5,485 bases of DNA from an uncultured Selenomonadales bacterium (GTDB lineage Bacteria > Bacillota_C > Negativicutes > Selenomonadales > Selenomonadaceae), in the NCBI GenBank assembly GCA_937907035.1, contig CALCTX010000219.1:1-5485 (forward strand), in the 5' to 3' direction. Below, one piece after another: positions 1 through 5,485 of the stretch (position 1 is the first letter of the stretch; each line of letters starts with the position of its first letter). The position numbers and the translations under genes are program-made. The notes beneath the pieces were generated by a model. That model saw only the letters and a program-made list of their open reading frames with translations. It did no database searches and was not told the origin of the DNA.

Positions 1-3000
1 TGTGGATTCAAAGGATCTGCAGTGGATATGCCATGTGCCATAGGGCGGGAAAAGTCGATTGATACCAACAGCCGTATAGCAGTCGGATTTTCCGGTGAAT
101 TAAATAATTTTACCGGTACAGCAGCGGGAAATGTAGATTTGTATTTGGAACGCGATGCGGTCTGGAATGTTACTGGTGATTCGCAAATCAAGCATTTTGG
201 CGGTACCAAAACAGCGGATACTGTCGGTGGCATCAATATGCAGAACGGCAATGTAACGATTGATAAGTTCAGCGGTTTTGGCAATGCGTACTTTACTCAC
301 AATGCAGCTACCCCAGCCGATCTCAGCGGTGGTACGCTGACGATCAAAGCAGCTGACTGGGGCTCTGTTTTGAAGCTGGTTACTGATAACAGCGGCATTG
401 ATTATGCCAATACAGCTCAGGTAGAGAGTGTCCTTGATGCTTTGGCAAACAGACTTTATTATACTGAGGCGATAAACGGTACTGTCAAGCTGAAGTCTGA
501 GGCGCATATTGCCGAAGGCTTGACGGCTTCGGCAGTTTCCAAGCGTTACAGCAATCTTGACTATAATCCGACGACCGGTCAGGCCCGCCGGATGGGCGAG
601 GTCATAGGCGATGATAACTCGCAGTATGGTATTATTGTCAATAAGGCTGAGGCGGTAAATCTCAGCTTTGATAAAGATACGACTATCAGCGGAACCGAAG
701 CTATAAAGAGTCCGGGACCATGGGAGCTTGGCACCTACTATGCAGCAGTAGAGTCCAATCCGGATGCGCCGGTTACTATTGATATGCAGGGACATAAGCT
801 CACAGTACGCAGCAGCAGCCCGGGCTTTACGGGGACGCTCTATTCGACAGGCAAGCTGGAGATAAACAACTGCGGTGGCTTGGACCTTTTTGGTGAGTCG
901 TATACCGGGGCACCAAGCTCAGCAATTTCCCCGAACGGCGGTGGCGAGATTATTATCCACAATGCCAAGGAAGGAGATTCTGTTGACCAGCTTTGGGAAA
1001 AGGCAGTAAAGATCCGTTCGCAGAGCAGCGATTTTTCGCAGGCTACGGGTATTACCAGCCGCAATGGCCAAACAGGACGCAGTCATACGGTAATAGATGG
1101 ATTGGTAGACATTCTTGTTGATGCCGGTGTTGAAGGCGGCGAATACAAGATGGACGGCAATGGCAATACCAGCATTGTCGGCGGCAAAAAAATTCGTGAT
1201 TATGGTGCCAACATGGGTATCAATTCAGTTGCTTCAACTATTGATATCGGTGGCGGTAAAATTATCTGCCAGAATGGCGCTTTTAGTGCCCTAAATGCTT
1301 ATGGTGAATTTGTTACCGACAATGCCGGCGTAATTAACCTCAATGTGGTGAAGGATGCTGAAGGCAATGCAATCGGCGGCGGTAAATTGCCGGTAATGAT
1401 AGAGGGCAATTTCAGCACCAATGGCGGTATGGGGACCAATGGCCGCATCAATGTTGGCCTGACAACAGCTGACTCTTATTGGAAGGGTAATTACCTTTTC
1501 CATGGCGGTTACGGTGTAACTATCGGCGAAAACGGCATGACTAATCTCTTTATGGATAATGGGGCAAAGTGGGAAGGCTCGGCTCTTGGAATGGTTAATG
1601 CTGATATGCAGGGCGGAGCAACCTGGAACGGTGCCAGCACCAATCTCAATTCAACGCTTAATATCCGTGATGCTGCTGTCTGGACACCGACAGAAAATAA
1701 AGCCCATACACTTAGAGAACTGAATGGTGCGGCTGACGGCAACCTTGGTGGCATTGTACTCAAAAACAATGCAGCTCTGACAGTTGACAATTACAGCGGC
1801 AATACTGATGTATTCTACGAGCATGCTGATGCAACGCCGACTGTATTTACCGGCGGCAATATTACAATCACCAAGGCCGCAGAGGACAGCAAGATAAATC
1901 TTATTACCGGCAGTAATGGTATCAATACAGCTGATGATACGGCTGTTGATAATGTTCTCGATGCTTTGGCAAATAAGCTTTATTACACCGCTTATACGAC
2001 CGGCGAGCGCAACCTTGACGGCTATGTAAAGATTGCCGAAGGTCTGACCTCATCAAGTGTCGTTAAGCATTTAGGAAATATCAAATTTGACGAAGCAAGC
2101 GGTCAGGGATCTCTGGCTTCTTCACATAGTAATCTTGTATCCAAGCAGCTCAAAAAAGAGGAAGGCAAGGATAAAATTGAAATTGCCGAAAATACCGCGG
2201 TCATTGTAACTGAAAAAGATGGCGATGCAGTAGTTGCCGCAGCAGGAAATGGCGAGGCAACAAACATTGCGGCAAAGAACAAGACACTTGTTCTTGAAGC
2301 ACAGGGGGGCAGTGAGGATAAGGTAGTTACCGTCTATGCAAATGGTGCTGACGGTGCGGTAAATGTTGAGGCAAAGAATGTAGCCATCACTGCTGTCGGA
2401 CGTGCCGACAGTGCGGCAATCGCAACTAATGCCGGCGGTGCAGTAGAGATCAAGGCTGATGATACAAAGATAGCCGGTAATATCGCCAATACAGGCGGTA
2501 TTGTAAAAGTAGAAGCAGCTGCAACCGAGGTAAAGGGTAATATTACCAATGACGGTGGTACAGTCGACCTCACCAAGGCCGGCAATACCAATATTACCGG
2601 TAACATTACCAATAACGAAGGCGGCGAGATGCTGATCGGTGGTGAGAATAAGACAACTGTTATTATCGGCAACATCGTCAATAAAGGCGATATGATGGTA
2701 ATTCTCGATGGTGCAAAATCTCATATTGACGGTTTCATTGACCCGACACCGCTCAATCTGAATAATGGTGCAACATGGAATAACAATGTTAAAGATGTAT
2801 TCTCAGAGGTATCTGTACTTACCAGCAACAATGGTATCATCAACCAGACAAGCAATAAGACACTCACTATCGGTGAACTTTCCGGCAAAGTAAGAGTAAA
2901 CTATAACAGCACTTATGACAGTGGTACAAATACGCTGACAGTTGATGAAACAGCAGGAAATATTGCTATCCGTAGTGTTGATACCACTGAGCAAAATATT

Positions 3001-4227
3001 ATCAGCATCAACACTGATAAAGAAGTTGGAGATACATACTATAACTCCGATGAGAAGCTTGGCGCTACCCTGCTTGCTCTTGCCAACAAGCTCACTTATA
3101 CCGGTGCAGTAAAAACCGATGGTTCGGTTGAGAATCTTACCGCTTATGCAAGCGTAAATGAAGGCCTGGTAAGATCTTCAGCTAAGGCACCGATCCTCTT
3201 TAAACAAGGTGATGTTGTTGTATCAGTAGATTATAAAATTGATGATGTAACCAACACATTTAGCGATAAAAACAACAAGATCGGTGCAATTGACCGCAGC
3301 AGCATTCTCTATGGTGCCTATGAGACACAGATAATGAAGGGCTCACGGGCAGCCATGACCTCAAGTGCTATGGCATGGAGAGCCGAAGCCAACGATCTCA
3401 TGCGCCGTATGGGCGATCTGCGGCTCAGTCCGGATCAGCTCGGAGCGTGGGCAAGATTTTATCGTGGCCGCAGTGCTTCGGATAAAGACAATGCCAATTA
3501 TAAACTCAACTATGCAACCATACAGGCAGGCTATGACTGGCAGGCTGGTAAGAACTGGCGCCTCGGTACAGCAATCAGTTACATGGAAGGCAAGTCCGGC
3601 TATGACATGGGCAGCGGTGAAAACAAGGAATACAACCTTGGCTTCTATGGCACATGGAATGATGACAAAGGTCAGTATGTTGACCTCATTGCCAAGATCG
3701 GCCGCCTGACTAATGACTATACAGTCTATAACGAGAGTGGTTACAAAGTTGACGGCGATTACGGAAATCTTGGTCTCAGCCTGAGTGCAGAATACGGCAA
3801 GAAATTCCGTCAGCAGAGCGGTTTCTATTTTGAGCCGAGTGCCGAACTCAACTATACACATCTCAACGGAGCAGACTATACAGCTCATTCCAACTATCCG
3901 TTTGGCAATATGCGGGTAAGCCAGTCGAGCTTCAACAGTCTTATCGGTCGTATAGCAGTAGGCTTTGGCTATGAAACACCGAAGAGCACTATCTATGCAA
4001 AACTCAGTCTCAATCATGAATTCTGTGGCGGACTGACGAGCAGCTTCTCGGCTGAGGAATTCAAGAGCATAGACCAGAACTTCCGTGATACGTGGGTAGG
4101 ATTGCAGATCGGCGGTACAGCAAAGCTGAGCGACAAGTGCAACTTCTACGGGAATATTGAAAAGACGTTTGGCGGAGATATTAAGACGGATTATAGAATC
4201 GACGCAGGCTTCCGATTCGAGTTCTGA
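1..4227 (+). CDS. Large modular autotransporter (type Va secretion), 5'-truncated by the window edge
   Basis: The frame is open from base 1 (Cys-Gly-Phe-Lys...) with no upstream stop, so the true start and signal peptide lie outside. The GTG at 22 is only the first possible start codon in view. The visible part is 1408 residues ending in a TGA. Roughly the first 1118 are passenger: Gly/Asn/Thr/Ala-rich, nearly free of cysteine and full of short beta-strands, as expected for a surface beta-helix. The last ~290 residues (3355-4224) match the autotransporter barrel family: a linker helix, GAWARFYRGR, alternating aromatic strands, and the terminal YRIDAGFRFEF ending in Phe, the usual signal for the BAM complex. 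The passenger holds three copies of one module and a run of beta-helix rungs (separate entries). I see no protease triad such as GDSGS, so the role (adhesin, surface layer or other) is unknown. The family assignment is firm; the function is not. Confidence 0.93.
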   Translation, partial: CGFKGSAVDMPCAIGREKSIDTNSRIAVGFSGELNNFTGTAAGNVDLYLERDAVWNVTGDSQIKHFGGTKTADTVGGINMQNGNVTIDKFSGFGNAYFTHNAATPADLSGGTLTIKAADWGSVLKLVTDNSGIDYANTAQVESVLDALANRLYYTEAINGTVKLKSEAHIAEGLTASAVSKRYSNLDYNPTTGQARRMGEVIGDDNSQYGIIVNKAEAVNLSFDKDTTISGTEAIKSPGPWELGTYYAAVESNPDAPVTIDMQGHKLTVRSSSPGFTGTLYSTGKLEINNCGGLDLFGESYTGAPSSAISPNGGGEIIIHNAKEGDSVDQLWEKAVKIRSQSSDFSQATGITSRNGQTGRSHTVIDGLVDILVDAGVEGGEYKMDGNGNTSIVGGKKIRDYGANMGINSVASTIDIGGGKIICQNGAFSALNAYGEFVTDNAGVINLNVVKDAEGNAIGGGKLPVMIEGNFSTNGGMGTNGRINVGLTTADSYWKGNYLFHGGYGVTIGENGMTNLFMDNGAKWEGSALGMVNADMQGGATWNGASTNLNSTLNIRDAAVWTPTENKAHTLRELNGAADGNLGGIVLKNNAALTVDNYSGNTDVFYEHADATPTVFTGGNITITKAAEDSKINLITGSNGINTADDTAVDNVLDALANKLYYTAYTTGERNLDGYVKIAEGLTSSSVVKHLGNIKFDEASGQGSLASSHSNLVSKQLKKEEGKDKIEIAENTAVIVTEKDGDAVVAAAGNGEATNIAAKNKTLVLEAQGGSEDKVVTVYANGADGAVNVEAKNVAITAVGRADSAAIATNAGGAVEIKADDTKIAGNIANTGGIVKVEAAATEVKGNITNDGGTVDLTKAGNTNITGNITNNEGGEMLIGGENKTTVIIGNIVNKGDMMVILDGAKSHIDGFIDPTPLNLNNGATWNNNVKDVFSEVSVLTSNNGIINQTSNKTLTIGELSGKVRVNYNSTYDSGTNTLTVDETAGNIAIRSVDTTEQNIISINTDKEVGDTYYNSDEKLGATLLALANKLTYTGAVKTDGSVENLTAYASVNEGLVRSSAKAPILFKQGDVVVSVDYKIDDVTNTFSDKNNKIGAIDRSSILYGAYETQIMKGSRAAMTSSAMAWRAEANDLMRRMGDLRLSPDQLGAWARFYRGRSASDKDNANYKLNYATIQAGYDWQAGKNWRLGTAISYMEGKSGYDMGSGENKEYNLGFYGTWNDDKGQYVDLIAKIGRLTNDYTVYNESGYKVDGDYGNLGLSLSAEYGKKFRQQSGFYFEPSAELNYTHLNGADYTAHSNYPFGNMRVSQSSFNSLIGRIAVGFGYETPKSTIYAKLSLNHEFCGGLTSSFSAEEFKSIDQNFRDTWVGLQIGGTAKLSDKCNFYGNIEKTFGGDIKTDYRIDAGFRFEF
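154..582 (+). repeat. Autotransporter passenger module, copy 1
   Basis: About 143 residues starting at DAVWNV and ending near TTGQ. The order of motifs is: an A-V/T-W strand, a 'G-x-I-x-M/L-x-N-G/A' strand, a GG-x-L/I-TI-x-A strand, a short V-x-x-VLDALANRLYYT helix-like segment at 421-465, then AEGLTASAVSK and NLDYNPTTGQ. The same order appears at 1669-2106. At DNA level the two copies still share a 14-base identity (436-449 and 1960-1973) around the codons for DALAN. This is a domain-level repeat inside the gene, not a mobile element. Confidence 0.75.
1669..2106 (+). repeat. Autotransporter passenger module, copy 2
   Basis: About 146 residues from DAAVWTPT to ASGQ. It aligns with copy 1 through the same landmarks: GGNITITKAAED against GGTLTIKAADWG, NGINTADDTAVDNVLDALANKLYYT against SGIDYANTAQVESVLDALANRLYYT (read the first 20 residues of each), IAEGLTSSSV against IAEGLTASAV, and a final D/N-rich strand ending in GQ. 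The copies start 1515 bases apart. The region between them (583-1668) holds a different, longer beta-rich stretch, so the true repeat may be larger than the conserved core. Confidence 0.75.
2437..2748 (+). repeat. Short beta-helix rungs (GN-I-x-N-x-G) in the passenger
   Basis: Successive segments of 20, 20, 22 and 22 residues begin at 2437, 2497, 2557, 2623 and 2689, the last partial. Each opens with G/D-x-V/M-x-[VIL] and carries a central GN-I-x-N at a fixed place: GNIANTG, GNITNDG, GNITNNEG, GNIVNKG, then a degenerate DGFID. One rung per ~20-22 residues is the expected period of a right-handed parallel beta-helix, the common passenger fold. The Asn ladders probably stack at the turns. The strand assignment is inferred from spacing only. 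Confidence 0.65.
2761..3216 (+). repeat. Autotransporter passenger module, copy 3 (most diverged)
   Basis: Begins at NNGATWNN and runs to FKQGD, just before the linker. Shared landmarks are the A-T-W strand, KTLTIGELSG, AGNIAIRSVD, LLALANKLTYTG at 3070-3105 and ASVNEGLVRSSA. It has lost the DALAN aspartate and the AEGLTSS wording, and is the least similar of the three. Its place next to the barrel suggests it acts as, or overlaps, the C-terminal passenger cap that starts folding during secretion. That role is inference. Confidence 0.6.
3355..4224 (+). other. Linker helix plus 12-strand autotransporter beta-barrel domain
   Basis: Domain-level entry within the large gene. The helix TSSAMAWRAEANDLMRRMGD precedes the first barrel strand (GAWARFYRGR, 3442-3471). 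Later strands are recognisable as YATIQAGYDW, WRLGTAISYM, YNLGFYGTW, YVDLIAKIG, LGLSLSAEYG, FYFEPSAELNY, LIGRIAVGFGYE, TIYAKLSLNHEF, TWVGLQIGG, NFYGNIEKTF and RIDAGFRFEF. Asn at 3391-3393 followed by Asp sits where SPATE autotransporters (EspP, Hbp/Tsh) have the Asn-Asn cleavage pair, also followed by the MGDLR motif. Asp at 3682-3684 (YVDLIAK) sits 97 residues later. Cutting after the Asn would leave a 277-residue barrel. The barrel call is secure; self-cleavage is a hypothesis. Confidence 0.9.
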
Positions 4228-4231
4228 TCAT

Positions 4232-4363
4232 AAACGCATATAGCAATAGAACCTATCCGGCTGCTTCGCAGCCACCTTCCCTTGTTAAGGGAAGACATAG
4301 AAAGTCCGCCCTTAACAAGGGCGGGGGACCATGCACAGCATGGTGGTGGGTTCTTATGCGTTT
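4232..4363. repeat. Palindromic intergenic repeat with four triloop hairpins
   Basis: An outer stem pairs AAACGCATA (4232-4240) and AGAACC (4248-4253) with GGTTCT (4349-4354) and TATGCGTTT (4355-4363), leaving a 7-base bulge on the left. Inside lie four perfect hairpins, each with a 3-base loop: 4259-4273 (GGCTGC stem), 4276-4294 (CTTCCCTT stem), 4306-4324 (CCGCCCTT stem) and 4328-4344 (ACCATGC stem). Hairpins 2 and 3 are also complementary to each other (4279-4291 against 4309-4321, 13 bp), so they can open into one long stem. No coding sequence fits. The layout resembles dispersed REP- or MITE-like elements, but only one copy is visible here, so dispersal is not shown. Confidence 0.75.
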
Positions 4364-4408
4364 CAACTGGTTTGCTAACCCCTAATATTTTTATATACTC
4401 TGGCATTG

Positions 4409-4436
4409 GCTCCGGGGAGGATTCCCCGGGGCTTTT
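4409..4436 (+). terminator. Rho-independent terminator after the autotransporter
   Basis: A 10-bp GC-rich stem pairs 4409-4418 with 4423-4432 (one G-U pair) around a GGAT loop, followed by TTTT and then a T-rich stretch. It lies about 180 bases after the autotransporter stop, beyond the palindromic repeat, and just ahead of the next promoter. The opposite strand lacks a T tract after the stem, so it acts only rightward. Confidence 0.85.
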
Positions 4437-4468
4437 GTCATTTATTTTGGATTTTTTGTATTTTTTTC

Positions 4469-4499
4469 TTGACCGTATAGTCGTTATACGCTTTAAAAT
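4469..4499 (+). promoter_or_regulatory. Promoter of the YbjN-like gene with a dyad operator in its spacer
   Basis: The -35 is TTGACC (4469-4474). The -10 is TAAAAT (4494-4499) with a 19-bp spacer, or TTTAAA (4492-4497) with 17 bp. A perfect dyad, CGTATA-GTCGT-TATACG, fills 4474-4490 and begins on the last base of the -35. T-rich sequence lies directly upstream. A third TATACG half-site lies at 4530-4535, within the leader just before the ribosome binding site. A bound factor would sit across the spacer, as MerR-family activators do. The regulator is not encoded in the window. Confidence 0.6.
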
Positions 4500-4557
4500 C
4501 TAAAAAGCAGATATTCTGTTGTAAATTATTATACGGTTAAAAAGGAGCAAGATTTTA

Positions 4558-5046
4558 ATGGCAAAAGCAAAAGAAACTGAAAAGAATGTTGAGGAGCAGG
4601 TTCCTCAGATGAATGAAAAGGCAGAGAAATTCGGCAAATTCCTTGAGGAGAACAAGATCAATGTTTTTAGTAAAGAAGTTTTGACGGATGATTTTAAGAC
4701 GGTAGTTTTCCGTTCCCGAATTGAAACCAAGGGGCAGATCCTGCCGATGGCAGTTATTATTGATGATAGTGTGTTTACGATCATCAGAACGCAGATCATT
4801 GCCGGGGTAAATATCAAGAAGCAGGAGAAACTGGTTTATTTCCTCAATATGCTCAATGAGAAGTTCAAGATTTTCAAGTATTATCTCCGTCCAGACGGTA
4901 TTGTATTTTTGGATATCTGCCTGCCGTTTGTCAATGAGACTTTTGACAGCAAGATGATCCAGCTGATGCTCAATGTTTTGGTGCAGCATCTCGATGAAAC
5001 CTATGCTGATATTATGGATCAGGTCTGGGCAAAAGAGGAAGAATAA
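4558..5046 (+). CDS. YbjN-like small cytoplasmic protein
   Basis: 162 residues, ATG start preceded by AAAGGAG (4541-4547) at 10-base spacing. There is no signal peptide or membrane segment. Residues 1-20 are a charged Lys/Glu tail and 20-35 a helix. Residues 47-83 alternate hydrophobic strands (KTVVFRSRIE, LPMAVIIDDSVFTIIR), 90-104 form a helix with LVYFLNMLN, 106-121 form two strands around a RPDG turn, and 128-157 are a long helix (MIQLMLNVLVQHLDETY). The order strand-strand-helix with 'lN-xLN', then a 'dG' hairpin, then a C-terminal helix, fits the YbjN / type III chaperone-like fold. Family members have no agreed biochemical activity; E. coli YbjN is linked to stress and motility control. 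It has its own promoter and terminator, so it is probably monocistronic. The family call is from pattern memory and moderately sure. Confidence 0.75.
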   Translation: MAKAKETEKNVEEQVPQMNEKAEKFGKFLEENKINVFSKEVLTDDFKTVVFRSRIETKGQILPMAVIIDDSVFTIIRTQIIAGVNIKKQEKLVYFLNMLNEKFKIFKYYLRPDGIVFLDICLPFVNETFDSKMIQLMLNVLVQHLDETYADIMDQVWAKEEE

Positions 5047-5077
5047 GTAATATTTCAAGTGAATATTTGTTTTGATC

Positions 5078-5109
5078 AAAGTACAGGAAAAATTTCCTGT
5101 ACTTTTTTT
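5078..5109 (+). terminator. Rho-independent terminator after the YbjN-like gene
   Basis: The arms AAAGTACAGGAAA (5078-5090) and TTTCCTGTACTTT (5093-5105) are perfect complements, with the innermost A-T pairs probably open as the loop. The stem runs into a seven-T tract at 5103-5109. It lies 31 bases after the stop codon. Because the left arm starts with AAA, the minus strand could also read it as a weaker terminator, but no leftward gene uses it here. Confidence 0.85.
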
Positions 5110-5119
5110 AATTTTCCTC

Positions 5120-5150
5120 TTGAGCGTATAACGACTGTCCGGTTTATAGT
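5120..5150 (+). promoter_or_regulatory. Promoter of the TonB-dependent receptor, sharing the CGTATA operator
   Basis: The -35 is TTGAGC (5120-5125) and the -10 TATAGT (5145-5150), a 19-bp spacer, or TTTATA at 17 bp. The stretch 5119-5130 matches 4468-4479 at 11 of 12 bases (CTTGA[C/G]CGTATA). Read on the other strand, 5123-5136 is identical to 4479-4492 over 14 bases. So the operator seen upstream of the YbjN-like gene recurs here, inverted, with one perfect half (CGTATA, 5125-5130) and one degenerate half (TGTCCG, 5136-5141). No Fur-box-like sequence or cobalamin riboswitch is visible in the 172-base gap. Confidence 0.55.
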
Positions 5151-5163
5151 AGCAGATAGTAAT

Positions 5164-5188
5164 CAGAAATTTGAATGAGAAATTTCTG
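5164..5188 (+). promoter_or_regulatory. AT-rich hairpin in the receptor leader
   Basis: CAGAAATTT (5164-5172) and AAATTTCTG (5180-5188) form a perfect 9-bp stem with a 7-base loop, followed by TTTCATTATTT. It lies 10-40 bases downstream of the inferred transcription start and ends 30 bases before the start codon. It could protect the 5' end of the mRNA or act as a weak attenuator. The stem is AT-rich and the T run is interrupted, so strong termination is unlikely. Confidence 0.4.
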
Positions 5189-5218
5189 TTTCATTATTTG
5201 GCAATGAGAGGGACCAAA

Positions 5219-5485
5219 ATGAAGAAAACAAAAAAATCACTAATCTTATGGGGCTTGACAGTGTCGTTATTATATAACGGCAGTTTAGTGTCAGCAGCAG
5301 CTTCTGATGTTCAGGCCGATGAGGGGCTGGATGTTTATGATTTAGGCGAGATTACTGTTGTCGCCGATCGCCCTGAGTGGGAGGAAATTCTTTCGCCAGG
5401 TTCGGTTACTGTTATTGAACCGAAGAATCTTGAGGGCGAGCAGAAGACTTTGCCGGAGGTTTTGAAGGACGTTCCGGGTGTTCAT
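5219..5485 (+). CDS. TonB-dependent outer-membrane receptor, N-terminal part
   Basis: The 89 visible residues run off the right edge. The ATG at 5219 follows a purine-rich GAGAGGGA (5206-5213), a modest ribosome binding site. Residues 1-28 are a Sec signal peptide: MKKTKK, hydrophobic LILWGLTVSLL, then VSA/AAA with cleavage likely after Ala26 or Ala28. Residues 44-50 (EITVVAD) fit a TonB box or the first plug strand, comparable to the common 'VVVTA' form. Residues 58-89 (SPGSVTVI, then LPEVLKDVPGV) match the start of the plug domain. Such receptors take up siderophores, haem, cobalamin or other ligands, driven by TonB-ExbBD. The ligand cannot be read from this fragment. The gene follows a terminator and has its own promoter. 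Confidence 0.88.
   Translation, partial: MKKTKKSLILWGLTVSLLYNGSLVSAAASDVQADEGLDVYDLGEITVVADRPEWEEILSPGSVTVIEPKNLEGEQKTLPEVLKDVPGVH

Noticed and set aside
22..24. GTG at 22 as the start of the autotransporter.
   Set aside because: The frame is open to base 1, no ribosome binding site precedes it, and no signal peptide follows. The gene must begin upstream of the window.
2304..2309. G6 tract in the autotransporter gene (and A7 at 1186-1192) as phase-variation switches.
   Set aside because: Both are short, within the range expected by chance in a gene this long, and the frame is intact. Strain comparison would be needed to revive the idea.
73..3966. Near-identical 18-base stretches encoding RIAVGF at 73-90 and 3949-3966, both containing CGTATA.
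   Set aside because: They code the same short peptide in unrelated domains and lack the second operator half, so they are coincidence rather than operators.
100..4017. Several minus-strand open frames of 63-231 codons, and a + frame at 3365-3709, within the autotransporter gene.
   Set aside because: They are shadows of the long, compositionally biased coding frame. None resembles a known protein or has a convincing start context.
4024..4140. Two barrel cysteines (4024-4026 and 4138-4140) as a possible disulfide.
   Set aside because: By strand order they fall at the end of strand 9 and the start of strand 11, on opposite faces of the membrane, so they should not meet.
4191..4503. Open frames on both strands across the palindromic repeat (+ 4282-4503 and - 4191-4406), giving peptides such as PPLTRAGDHAQHGGG.
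   Set aside because: They are translations of the structured repeat and terminator, lack ribosome binding sites and overlap non-coding signals. Such peptides look like the false genes often annotated over dispersed repeats.
4555..5079. Minus-strand open frame of 174 codons opposite the YbjN-like gene, and a second one at 4605-4817.
   Set aside because: The + frame has a good ribosome binding site, promoter, terminator and family resemblance. The minus frames have none of these, and the longer one would start inside the downstream terminator.
5270..5284. TATATAACGGCAG inside the receptor's signal-peptide codons, resembling the operator.
   Set aside because: It matches only about seven bases in a row and lies in coding sequence. 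It is within chance for AT-rich codons.

Overview
The window looks like chromosome of a diderm Firmicute (class Negativicutes: the Selenomonas / Megamonas / Phascolarctobacterium type of gut or oral anaerobe). I infer this from an outer-membrane autotransporter whose passenger carries modules with the core ALANKLYYT/AEGLTSS, which I associate with that class. A TonB-dependent receptor, moderate GC and Firmicute-like ribosome binding sites and terminators fit. The genus cannot be fixed from this sequence alone. All real genes are on the + strand.

Layout. Positions 1-4227 hold the 3' part of one very large autotransporter gene, open at the left edge, so signal peptide and start lie outside. Its passenger is built from modules: a repeated ~145-residue unit occurs three times (154-582, 1669-2106, 2761-3216), and a run of 20-22-residue beta-helix rungs lies at 2437-2748. 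The gene ends in a linker helix and a 12-strand beta-barrel (3355-4224). The linker has an Asn-Asp at the site where the self-cleaving enterobacterial SPATE autotransporters cut, and an Asp exactly 97 residues later that matches their second catalytic residue. This is the most interesting protein-level observation.

Positions 4228-4557 contain no gene. They hold a compact palindromic repeat (4232-4363) of four triloop hairpins inside an outer stem, a strong Rho-independent terminator (4409-4436), and the promoter of the next gene, whose spacer holds a perfect CGTATA-N5-TATACG dyad.

Positions 4558-5046 encode a 162-residue cytoplasmic protein resembling the YbjN family, followed by its own terminator (5078-5109). 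It therefore appears to be monocistronic.

Positions 5219-5485 begin a TonB-dependent receptor (signal peptide, TonB-box-like segment, start of the plug) that runs off the right edge. Its promoter carries the same operator-like sequence as the YbjN-like gene, in inverted orientation: a perfect 14-bp inverted repeat, 4479-4492 against 5123-5136. Both promoters can be read with 19-bp spacers. The inference is that the small protein and the receptor share a regulator, possibly MerR-like, while the autotransporter is a separate unit insulated by the terminator. No RNA gene, CRISPR array, transposase or prophage gene is visible.
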